Source: Mesotaenium endlicherianum (lineage: Eukaryota; Streptophyta; Zygnematophyceae; Zygnematales; Mesotaeniaceae). Taken from it: 27,210 bases of DNA. Location of the stretch: positions 340,303-367,512 of the forward strand of contig WELA01013572.1 in NCBI GenBank assembly GCA_009602735.1. The letters run 5' to 3'. Positions 19,694-27,210 of this stretch are shown here, piece by piece. Both the position numbers and the translations under genes were made by a program. The notes beneath the pieces are model-generated. The model was given only the letters and a program-made list of their open reading frames with translations. It was not told the origin of the DNA and made no database searches. Position 1 is the stretch's first letter. Each line of letters begins with the position of its first letter.

Positions 19694-19710
19694 TCCAGTC
19701 TACTGACTGT
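19669..19710 (+). promoter_or_regulatory. Predicted -1 ribosomal frameshift signal (gag to pol)
   Basis: In the gag frame the codons T-TTA-AAA give the heptamer TTTAAAA (19669-19675), which fits X XXY YYZ. A 7-nt spacer follows, then a perfect 10-bp stem: ACAGTCAGTA (19683-19692) pairs with TACTGACTGT (19701-19710) around the 8-nt loop ATCCAGTC. The -1 frame is open from the slip site into the pol frame. The gag stop is within the stem. Slip site, spacer and stem all have standard geometry. Confidence 0.85.
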
Positions 19711-22700
19711 GAGGATGCTAGAGATAGTGAGTCGTCACTAGCTGCCCTCGTAGCAGGTATTATGGGTCCTGCTGAACTGGATTCACTATGCATGCCTGAC
19801 AACCAGATAAAGGAGACCATCAGCAATATAGACGTCCAGAGAGTGCACACTCTGGATGCTCTTGTTCCACCTGATGTCCAACATTTCTTTGCTACGTCAG
19901 GAGAACAATGCGAAAGTCAGGAAAAGACAGTCCCCCCTATCCTACTGCATTGCATGATTGCAGGTAGGAAGGTGAGGGCATTTGTTGACGGAGGGGCGTC
20001 ACATACTTTCATCCACAAGGACTTAGTTAAGCGGCTAAGGCTGCCTACTGTCACCCAAGGGAATAGAAAAATATTCCTTGGAGATGCCTCAAGTATCCCG
20101 GGAGGAGTTATAACCAAGCCTATTGAGGTCCAGTTAGGTTCTGGCATTGCAGTTCTAACTGAAACGCTTACGTTTGAAGTACTCTACACTGGCTTTTATG
20201 ATCTCGTGCTAGGCAGGTCCTGGCTTAATAGACATCAAGCTGAAGTGTGTTGGAGCAGAGGTATAGTTAAAGTGAGAGGAGCCAGTGATGGGCAGACTGA
20301 CTTGGCACCCACCAGTGCTCTTCCTCTTGTCCTGTGTGGATGGCAAATGAAGGAAAAGAAGAGGCTTCTAGAAGGATGCAAGTTGCTGAATGCAATGGAG
20401 TTCGTGAAAAGCTGGAACCGGAAGGAAGACAGAATGTTCTGTCTGCTGCTAAGAGAGGTACCTCCTCAACCTGAAGAAGTGGTTGAGAAAAAGGTAAGCC
20501 CTCCGGAGCACCCTACTGCTGCAAAAATTGTTGCTCAGTACTTGGATGTATTTAATATGCCTCCAGGACTACCCCCTAAGAGGGAAGTAGATCATAGGAT
20601 TGATTTATTACCTGGGAGTCAGCCACCCTGGCAACGCACGTATGGCTTGTCTCATGTGGAGAGCGAGGAGTTGAAAACACAGATTGCAGAGCTGGAGGAA
20701 AATGGTTATATTTCTCCCAGTAAATCACCGTACGGCGCACCCATCCTATTTGTTAAGAAAAAGGATGGCAGTATGCGAATGTGTGTGGATTACAGAGCCC
20801 TGAACAGAATTACAGTAAAGAACAAGTATGCTTCACCCAGAATCGAGGACTTGCTTGATACCCTGTCTGGCGCTAAGGTGTTTAGTAAGATAGATCTCAA
20901 GAGCGGTTATCATCAAATCGGAATTGCTGAGGGGGATGAACACAAGACTGCCTTCCGCACACGTGATAGACACTATGAGTTCAACGTGATGCCATTTGAC
21001 TGAATAATGCTCCTGCTATCTTCATGGTTGCTATGAATGACATTTTCAGACCTTACCTGGATAAGTTTGTGCAAGTTTTCTTGGATGATATTTTAATTTT
21101 CTCTAAAGATAAGCTCAGCACACTTAAAGACAGTCCTGGACACTCTGCGGAAAAATCACTTATATGCTAAAATGAGCAAGTGTGATTTCTTTAAGGAAAG
21201 TATTGAACTCTTAGGCCACGTTGTCACTAAAGAGGGCATCAGTGTGGATCCTAAGAAAGTCCAGACCATAAGGGACTGGCCAGTACCACAGTCTGTCTCT
21301 GAAGTTAGATCCTTCCTCGGGTTGGCTAACTACTATAGGAGATTTATTGAGAATTATTCCACAAAGGCCAGTAAACTGACTGACCTTACTAAGAAAGACA
21401 TCGGGTATGTGTGGGGGGAAGAGCAGCAGGAGGCCTTCCAGACCCTTAAAGATGCCCTTTGTTCTGCTCCAGTGCTAGCCGTGTATGACCCCAGCAAACC
21501 GGTGCGGGTGGTTACTGATGCCTCTGACTTTGCCATGGGTGCTATTTTGTTGCAGCCTGCTGACAAAACCACAAAGGATGGTAAGGTACGGCAAGAGTGG
21601 CATCCTGTGTTGTATGAGTCTATGAAATTTAATCCAGCGGAGATTAATTACTCAGTGCATGATAAAGAGCTGCTAGCTATCATTCATGTACTCAAACAGT
21701 GGAGAGCATACTTACATGGTAAAGCTTTTAAGGTGATTACAGATCATCTAGCTCTGACCCACTTTCAGAAGAAGTCCAAGCTGTCGAGGAGGGAGAACCG
21801 CTGGAGCCAGATGCTGGAGCAGTTCCAAGTCCAGATCGACTACAAACCAGGGAAATCCTGCTCATGCACTCTCTAGAAGACCTGACTTGCAAGAAAGGAA
21901 CTTTAGTCAGCATGCTGTAGATAAAGTCCTGTGTGCACTCACTTCACTAAAGGTGAAAAAGTCCTTCCTAGAACAACTTAGGAAAGCCTACCTTTCTGAC
22001 CCAACATTTGAGCCCAGCCCCACTACTGGTATGTGTCGTGCTACTACACTCGGGTATAAGCTTAAGGGAGGGGTCTAGGTGAATGAAACCACTACAGGCA
22101 GGCTGAAGCTGGTCATTCCTAACGACTTGGAAATAAGGTCTCTCTTACTGAGTCAAGCTCATGACAGTCTCCTGGGTGGACATTTGGGGCAGGCCAAACT
22201 GTTGGCAAACTGGCAAAACATTATCATTGGGAGGTGTTACCCCGGGAGGTCTTGAAATATGTCAAATCTTGTGACCAGTGTCAGAGAAATAAGTCTCGGC
22301 ACACACCACCCGGAGGTCTCTTGCAACCGCTGCCCATCCCAGCTGGACGCTGGGAAACTATATCCATGGACTGGGTGGTCTCACTACCAAGAACTGTCAA
22401 TGGGCATGATTCCATACTGGTAGTCGTGGATAAATTGACAAAAATGGTCATTTTTATCCCCACAACTGTGAAAGTAACTGCACTCGAAACAGCGAGACAA
22501 TTCTACAACCATGTAGTATGCCAACATGGGCTCCCTTCTAATATCATCTCAGACAGGGACTCAAAATTCACCTCTAAGTTCTGGAGAGCTTTAATGGGGT
22601 TAATGGGAGTCAAACAGATGCTCAGCACAACAAACCACCCTCAGACTGATGGGCAGACTGAAAGAACTAACCGAGTTCTGCAGGAGGTGCGCAGAGCATA

Positions 22701-23463
22701 TATTAACCAAAAACATGATAATTGGGATGACCTGTTGCCTCAAATTCAGTTTGCGGTCAACAGTGCGGTGCACACGTCAGCGGGCAAGACTCCTTTTGAA
22801 CTCAGCCTGGGTAGAGTTCCTAAGTCTCTTTTAGATGTATTGGGGGAGTCTTTAACTTGCCCTGAAGGGATTGACAACCAGGTCTCCCTCCAGTTAACTC
22901 AGGAGTTTGCTGACACCGTGTCAAAAGTTCAACGAAACCTGCAAAAGGCCCAAGAAAACCAACAAAAATACGCTAATCAACACCGTCGGGAGCTGACATT
23001 TTCTAAGGGGGATTTAGTCAAACTGCATTCTCAGCACCTGTACCTCCCTGGTGTGGTCAAGAAAAAGCTTGGCCCTGTCTGGGTCGGTCCATATTCGGTG
23101 GTACGTCGTATCGGTCAGAATGCTTACAAACTGAACATGTCAGCGGACTACAAGGGTCACCCGGTGTTTAATGTCTCCTTCCTGGAACCATACATCAAAG
23201 GTGATACACTGTTCACAGGTCGGTTACCTGTCCAACCGGGACCGGTCGCCGCTGTCCGGGACGGCGACCCTGAGGAATATGAGGTCGATAAGATTTTAGA
23301 CGCTCGCTCGGTCCGTCGATCGTCTAAATATGTCATGAAGTACCTCATTTGATGGAAGGGTTACGATGCCTCTGGGGACACTTGGGAATTTAAAGACCAG
23401 CTGACCAATGCCAAAGGGGCGTTGAAACGGTTCCACCTTCGGGCGGCTGGGGCACCGCCCTAA
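19676..23463 (+). pseudogene. pol: Pol polyprotein of the chromovirus: PR-RT-RNase H-IN-chromodomain, broken
   Basis: Entered by -1 frameshift. Protease: [16 protein letters not shown] (Asp codon 19987; DGGA rather than DSGA). [37 protein letters not shown], and the active-site box FLDDILIF at 21078-21101. RNase [37 protein letters not shown]. Integrase: GGHLG and CDQC (HHCC region), MDWVVSLP, SDRDSKFTSKFW, DGQTERTN (DDE), and the GPYSVVRRIGQNAYKL module. Chromodomain: EYEVDKILDAR ... WKGYDASGDTWEF. Lesions: frameshift with TGA at 21001-21003, frameshift ~21115, frameshift ~21860, TAG 22076-22078, frameshift ~22198, and TGA 23350-23352 inside the chromodomain. The natural end is TAA 23461-23463. 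This copy cannot make a complete Pol; assembly indel errors are an alternative for some shifts. Confidence 0.9.
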
Positions 23464-23708
23464 CTGTCCCTTCAGTAGACATGGGAAGGTGACAGGAGGT
23501 CCAGTCTCCATATAAGTTGGAGGGGGATGTGACAGTTAGTGACAGTTGTGACAGGCAGCCCACCTTTAAATTTAAGTTGGAGGGAGTGGAAGTCTCTGAT
23601 CACCATATTACACACTCAACCTGCGCTCACACTCACTTGCTCTCTAACTCAATTTTTTATTATATTCACTCACACCAGGTATTCCACTCTAGGTCCACTC
23701 AGGAAGAA
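23464..23708 (+). other. Spacer between pol and accessory gene with polypurine-like tracts
   Basis: Contains AAGTTGGAGGGGGATG (from ~23513) followed by TGTGACAGTTAGTGACAG, and a second AAGTTGGAGGG (from ~23574). The same motif is the polypurine tract next to the LTR at 25129. The tail of the spacer is pyrimidine-rich and ends in CACACCAG (23672-23679), a possible splice acceptor ahead of the accessory gene. The matching place in the minus-strand copy (26920-27210) shares GACAGTTA and TGACAG blocks and also ends in a CAG. Confidence 0.55.
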
Positions 23709-24428
23709 ATGGACAGAAAAGCTGCAGAGGAGGCCAAGAAAGCAGAGGAGGAGAGGCAAGCTGAGGAGAAGTGGAAGCAGCAGGCTCAAGAAGAAGAACA
23801 GAGGAGAATCAGCAGCTACCGCTACACAGTGCTGGGCAAGGGCTTTGATCTACTAGAGGAGGCCTTCAAGTATGCCCAGAGAAGTCGCAGTGAGTCGCAG
23901 AAGGAAATCCTCCAGAAGGAAGGGGAGACATCCGAAAACTTTGACAAGTATATAGAGGTCAGCACAGGGCTCCTCCTCTACCACGATTACGCCAGGATGG
24001 TAGGATATACAATCGGAGAGGCCAAGGCAATGGCCCAGGTGAACGAAGCAGGAGCTGTCTCGATTCATGGTATCTGGGGGGCAGATAGGGTCATCAAGAT
24101 GATCCCCATGGACGCGGACAGCTTCAAGGACTCAACACCCCATAACAAGTTCAAGGCCATGTACAACGAGGTGGAGAGGAGGAGCTGGGAATTCGTGGCC
24201 AGGGAAACCAGTCAGCTGGACTTTGCAGGGCACTGGTACCCTCGTACTCTTAAAAGGACAGACCCTGCCTTCTTTCAAAAGTCCACCAATTGGCGGTGGA
24301 TGACCATCAACATGAGGGACCAGCAGAATGACAGGGCGACGGATGAGGATTTCCTGACAGACCTAAAGGGGAACATAGTATTGCCCCCTCATATTGCGGC
24401 TTGGGACCCAAGATTGGATGGAGTCTGA
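23709..24428 (+). pseudogene. Accessory coiled-coil protein gene, 3'-truncated by an LTR insertion
   Basis: Function unknown. Residues 1-35 are Lys/Glu/Gln-rich and should form a coiled coil. A ~200-residue conserved core follows (YRYTVLGKGFD, LQKEG, YIEVSTG, LYHDYARMVGYT, DSFKD, YNEVERRSWEF, NWRWMT, LPPHIAAWDPRLDG). Homology to the minus-strand ORF 26919-25663 is plain, about half of aligned core residues identical. The frame is open upstream to 23517, but ATG 23709 matches where the homologue begins. The protein ends two residues after the shared WDPRL block because an inverted LTR starts at 24426 and supplies the TGA; the homologue runs ~110 residues further. No signal peptide or transmembrane segment, so it is not an envelope-like protein. 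Confidence 0.75.
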
Positions 24429-25128
24429 AATGAATCGACTTACCAAATAAGCGATTAACAATTAATAAAGATCTTTATATCAGCAAGTAATCTTTATGGC
24501 GATTTCCGTTAACTAGTTAAACGGCAAAGGACAATACACTAGCAGTGAATAATACTCGTAAGTCAAATGCGAGTAAACTAGCATCAATAATGCAGATCAG
24601 TAAACTCATACATAAGCAAGGTTGGAAGACAGTGCGTACCAATGGCTTCTCGCCTTGGATTCAGATCTCTCTCAGTAAGCTGTAAAGGAGAGTTGGCCTC
24701 GTTTCCGAATGCTGACCTCGAGAGCAATGCCTAGCATATGTACATGGAATGAGTTTACTGTTCAACGGTCAGTGCGATGGCACCGCCTACCCGGGAGTTA
24801 ACCACGTTGGTAGGACCTCGGTTAACCAAATCCACCGCCATCTCCCATCATCCCGAATAGCCATCCATCATAGGGATGTCATCTGGCCATTCATCTAGCA
24901 TATCGTACTTAGGTGTAAGTCAAGGCAGTTCGCTGCAACCGAGCACGGAAGTCAGCTGGCTGTCAAAGAATGGGTCAGCAAGCTGACTTATATGGACTTC
25001 AGCCTGCTGCTTCCGGCTGAGTCATTAAACTGATAATTATGTAAAGTCCAGCAGATTGACTATTAACTAAATTTCAGCAGGCTGAACATAATTAACTATT
25101 ATATCCACTAGTATACTGATTCATTACA
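24426..25128 (-). repeat. 3' LTR of the minus-strand chromovirus relative
   Basis: Reverse complement of the LTR at 17471-18180, with scattered substitutions and short indels. On the plus strand it begins TGAAATGAATCGACTTACC and ends GATTCATTACA, i.e. TG...CA. It carries the same central palindrome and the GGTTAACC/GTTAACTCCCGGG section. Its insertion truncates the plus-strand accessory gene. Confidence 0.92.
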
Positions 25129-25139
25129 ATCCCTCCAAC
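25129..25139 (-). promoter_or_regulatory. Polypurine tract of the minus-strand chromovirus relative
   Basis: The minus strand reads AGTTGGAGGGAT right before the LTR start TGTAATG. It is the plus-strand priming site and fixes this LTR as the 3' one. The same motif occurs twice inside the plus-strand element ahead of its accessory gene. Confidence 0.8.
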
Positions 25140-25241
25140 TTAACTTGTTGTCGCCTCGACAACATTAAACTGCCAAAGCCTTAAATAAAGGAACTGACCC
25201 TGACCAGCCTCCCCTACTGACTGTCTTCTCAGCCTGTCACC
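25140..25241. other. Short spacer with a hairpin between RS-rich ORF and polypurine tract
   Basis: GTTGTCG (25147-25153) and CGACAAC (25157-25163) form a 7-bp perfect stem with a 3-nt loop, eight bases from the polypurine tract. Nothing else is recognised here. Confidence 0.5.
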
Positions 25242-25775
25242 TTAAGGGGTTGTTCCTGGGGCTTCAGGATCAGGAGACCGAGATCTGGACCTAGATCTGG
25301 ACAGCCCTCTAGGTCTGTCAGCTGGCCTTCTAAAGAACCCTGTTTGCTCTAAAGTTGGCCCTCGAGGAGAACGGAGGATGGTGGCCTGCTCTTCAACCAC
25401 TTGGGTGTTGATTCCCACATAGACAGGCATTCCAGTAGGATGCTGAAATACATTGGCTAGAGGTACATGCCCCTGAGCGGAGGGGGAGGCTGGCATACCT
25501 CTGGCCCACCCGCGTGTCCCTCTTCTGGCACCCCTGTCCTCTGGGGATTTCTGCCTGTGTCTGCTGCCCAGTACAGTCAGATCAGCTTCTTCCCCTGCTT
25601 GGGCAGGTGGGCTGGGGGAGCGAGCGCGGGGTCCAGTTGTCGCCATAACGGGGATCACATTTTTAAATACCTGATCGTGGTTCTTTAGGGAGCGCCCCTG
25701 CCTGCCCCTGGGTATCCTGAGTACCTGCTGCTGATGCTTCTCCTCTGCCTTGTTCTTCTTCCTCATCCTCCTCAT
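25242..25775 (-). CDS. RS-dipeptide-rich ORF, probably the displaced C-terminus of the accessory protein
   Basis: The 177-residue frame overlaps the end of the accessory ORF by 113 bp in the +1 frame. It contains a basic Gln/Arg start, a Pro/Ala-rich middle (RARSPSPPAQAGEE) and a C-terminal RS run (GLSRSRSRSRSPDPE), like the RS domains of splicing regulators. No folded domain is recognised. The overlap lies in a repetitive GAG/GAT tract coding for Glu/Asp, a place prone to indels, so the two frames may once have been one protein. The alternative is a separate ORF starting at an internal ATG (~25645). No counterpart is visible in the plus-strand copy, which is truncated before this point. Confidence 0.5.
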   Translation of the reverse strand: MRRMRKKNKAEEKHQQQVLRIPRGRQGRSLKNHDQVFKNVIPVMATTGPRARSPSPPAQAGEEADLTVLGSRHRQKSPEDRGARRGTRGWARGMPASPSAQGHVPLANVFQHPTGMPVYVGINTQVVEEQATILRSPRGPTLEQTGFFRRPADRPRGLSRSRSRSRSPDPEAPGTTP

Positions 25776-26919
25776 CCTCCTCCTCGGAGAGAGTAGGGGT
25801 CTCGTCCACTAAGTCGTCCTGCTCCCTAGTAGACATGGAGTAGTCTACCGACCTCCCTTTCTTAGGGCGCGCTGGAGGTTGCTTGGCCTTCAGCCTGCTG
25901 ATATCTATCCGGCCTGCATTCTTTGCCCATTTGACAAAGGCATGCTTTCCCTTAGAGATGAAGTCTCTTCCCCTCCTCCTATGCTCCTTGGTCTCTGCAT
26001 TCATATTGCTCCGGCATCCTTTCAGCCTGGGATCCCAAGGGGCAATGTGAGGTGGTAGGATGAGATAGCCGTCTAGGCCATAGTGGAAGTCATCCGGTTG
26101 GGCTCGGTCACACTCCTGCTTCTTATTTGTGACGGTCATCCACCTCCAGTCTGTTGGCTGCTGGTAGTACTGGGGTCCGTGCTCAGCCTTCCTCAGTTTA
26201 CACGGGAACCAGTGGGGAGAGAACATCTGCTGTCCTGCTTCCCTGGCCAAGTACTCCCAGCTCCTTCTCTCAACTTCATTGTAAGCTGGCAGGAGTGTGA
26301 GGTAGAATACCGTATCCTTAAAGCTATCGGGCCGCATGCTCACCATCCGGATGAGTCTCTGATCTCCCACTATTCCCGGTATGGGGACCGGCTTGTCCTC
26401 TGAATCATCTGCGAGATACCGGGCCTGCTCTGCTGTATAGCCCACCATCTTAGCATAATCTTCGTAAAGGACCACGCCGGTGTGTGTCTCGATGTACCTG
26501 TCCAGTGCTGTAGCTCCTTCCTTCTGTAGCAGTGTTGTCTGTTCCAGCCTGTTGATCTCCTGGGCTGCCAGCAATGCTTCCTTCAGGTTATCGAAGTTTT
26601 GGCCACCCACCACAGTATACCTGTAAGTGGCCAAGCTCTTCTGTCTGTCCGCTTCAATCTTTTTTCTTTTCTCCTCTTCTGCCGCTGCCGCTTCTTCTTG
26701 CTGTTTCTTCTGTCTCTCCTCCTCAGCCTTCCTGAGGTTTTCCGCTTCCTGATCCTTCTTCCTCTGTGCCTCTTCTGCCGCCTCTTGTTGTTTGCGGACC
26801 CTTTCTTGTTCTCTCCTGGTGAGGGACGTCGCCGCCAGCTCCTTCTGGTATTGCTCCATTGTCCTCCTGGCTTCTTCTGCCTTGCGCTTTCTGTCCTCCT
26901 TTTGTGTGGTGGGCGCCAT
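25663..26919 (-). CDS. Accessory coiled-coil protein of the minus-strand chromovirus (418 aa)
   Basis: Unknown function. Residues 1-100 are a long, highly charged coiled coil (Lys/Glu/Gln/Arg heptad-like). The conserved core is about residues 100-300 (YRYTVVGGQNFD, LQKEGATALDRYIETHTG, LYEDYAKMVGYT, DSFKD, YNEVERRSWEYLAREA, DWRWMT, LPPHIAPWDPRLKG). A basic segment (HRRRGRDFISKGKHAFVKWA) and an acidic run of Glu/Asp follow. The start MAPTTQ at 26919 was chosen because a CAG acceptor-like site and the homologue's start align there; the frame is open eight codons further up (26943). It lies between pol (outside the window) and the 3' LTR. No signal peptide or membrane segment. Basic and coiled-coil parts would suit a nucleic-acid or chromatin-tethering role, but that is a guess. 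Confidence 0.75.
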   Translation of the reverse strand: MAPTTQKEDRKRKAEEARRTMEQYQKELAATSLTRREQERVRKQQEAAEEAQRKKDQEAENLRKAEEERQKKQQEEAAAAEEEKRKKIEADRQKSLATYRYTVVGGQNFDNLKEALLAAQEINRLEQTTLLQKEGATALDRYIETHTGVVLYEDYAKMVGYTAEQARYLADDSEDKPVPIPGIVGDQRLIRMVSMRPDSFKDTVFYLTLLPAYNEVERRSWEYLAREAGQQMFSPHWFPCKLRKAEHGPQYYQQPTDWRWMTVTNKKQECDRAQPDDFHYGLDGYLILPPHIAPWDPRLKGCRSNMNAETKEHRRRGRDFISKGKHAFVKWAKNAGRIDISRLKAKQPPARPKKGRSVDYSMSTREQDDLVDETPTLSEEEDEEDEEEEQGRGEASAAGTQDTQGQAGALPKEPRSGI

Positions 26920-27210
26920 CCTGCACATGTAACCAGGGCACAAGTTAGTAGGGTATGGACCTTTGTCATAGGGATTGCAGGAAGTATGTTAGTATTAGTA
27001 TAGTGGATTCGATGCTGTTTACCTTACAGGATGATTGCTAAAAGTTGACGTAGTTACGATGCGCTAAACATAAACGTATGATTGTGTTGTAGGGTAAGTT
27101 AAGTGATGTAGTGTTGTGCGAGGCCCTTTTACCTTCAGCTCAAGGTGCTTTATGTGGGCCAGGCTGTCCCCTCTGTCACTATGCTGACATTTAGGATTCA
27201 CGTAACTGTC
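26920..27210. other. Upstream spacer of the minus-strand accessory gene
   Basis: No ORF of note. On the minus strand the sequence has GACAGTTACGTGA and AGTGACAGAGGGGACAGCC, related to the spacer after pol in the plus-strand element (GTGACAGTTAGTGACAG, GTGACAGGCAGCCC). It probably is the same inter-gene segment, perhaps an intron or old LTR remnant. Confidence 0.45.

Larger units (their letters stand above)
17471..24425 (+). mobile_element. Plus-strand Ty3/gypsy chromovirus (5' LTR to truncated accessory gene)
   Basis: Order: 5' LTR, PBS, gag, -1 frameshift signal, protease-RT-RNase H-integrase-chromodomain, internal polypurine-like tracts, accessory coiled-coil gene. The left flank CGCAA (17466-17470) should recur after the 3' LTR, which is outside the window because another element inserted at 24425/24426. 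gag is intact; pol has at least six lesions. The chromodomain defines a chromovirus. It is inserted in the zinc knuckle of the older methyltransferase element. Confidence 0.9.
24426..27210 (-). mobile_element. 3' end of a minus-strand chromovirus relative (accessory genes and 3' LTR)
   Basis: Reading leftward: upstream spacer (27210-26920), accessory coiled-coil ORF, overlapping RS-rich ORF, polypurine tract (25139-25129) and 3' LTR (25128-24426). It inserted into the accessory gene of the plus-strand chromovirus. The flank GAGTC (24421-24425) should be duplicated beyond its 5' LTR, to the right of the window. gag and pol of this copy are not in view. Confidence 0.85.

Noticed and set aside
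23709..24428. Envelope-like gene
   Set aside because: Position is right, but there is no signal peptide, transmembrane segment or Cys pattern; the protein is a soluble coiled coil plus unknown core.
17471..25128. A single giant DNA transposon with ~700-bp terminal inverted repeats
   Set aside because: The inverted copies are TG...CA LTRs, one followed by a tRNA-Met PBS and the other preceded by a polypurine tract; each belongs to its own retroelement of opposite orientation.
1..27210. CRISPR arrays, rRNA or tRNA genes
   Set aside because: No regularly spaced direct repeats of that type and no rRNA or tRNA sequence recognised; the only tRNA-related match is the PBS.

Overview
This is nuclear DNA from a eukaryote, most likely of the green lineage. 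A multi-exon gene for the N-glycosylation enzyme ALG8 sits beside a dense stack of decayed, nested transposable elements. Supporting points are GT-AG introns of about 590-810 bp, a chromovirus whose primer-binding site matches plant-type initiator tRNA-Met, a copia remnant, a Mutator-like inverted-repeat element and a cytosine-methyltransferase-bearing Ty3/gypsy element. A large-genome charophyte alga such as Chara would fit, but the species is inference. There is no sign of prokaryotic or organellar organisation.

Layout. 1-4651: 3' part of ALG8 on the + strand (five exons; N-terminal exons lie upstream of the window). 4652-6660: AT-richer non-coding DNA with a heavily degraded Ty1/copia pol fragment on the minus strand. 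6660-9365: a degenerate repeat array interrupted by a 1.6-kb element with ~245-bp terminal inverted repeats. 9366-17470: a decayed minus-strand Ty3/gypsy element with the order gag zinc knuckles - protease - C5 DNA methyltransferase - long linker - RT - RNase H - integrase - PHD finger. It is itself interrupted by a 504-bp solo LTR flanked by a 5-bp target duplication. 17471-24425: a plus-strand chromovirus (LTR, PBS, gag, a -1 frameshift signal, pol with chromodomain, and a coiled-coil accessory gene) that landed inside the zinc knuckle of the methyltransferase element. 24426-27210: the 3' end of a minus-strand relative of that chromovirus, which landed inside the accessory gene; its own accessory ORF runs to the right edge.

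How the parts relate. Three insertions are nested like dolls, so the missing 5' part of the methyltransferase element and the 3' part of the plus chromovirus should lie beyond 27210. Two gypsy lineages carry different putative chromatin modules: a chromodomain in one, and a DNA methyltransferase plus PHD finger in the other. The two chromovirus copies share very similar LTRs but encode accessory proteins only about half identical, which suggests modular exchange of that gene. Most pol genes are broken by several stops and frameshifts; gag and the accessory cores remain open. The strongest candidates for new biology are the methyltransferase/PHD element and the unknown accessory protein family.

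All calls are from reading the sequence; no database search was possible. Identity estimates are by eye.
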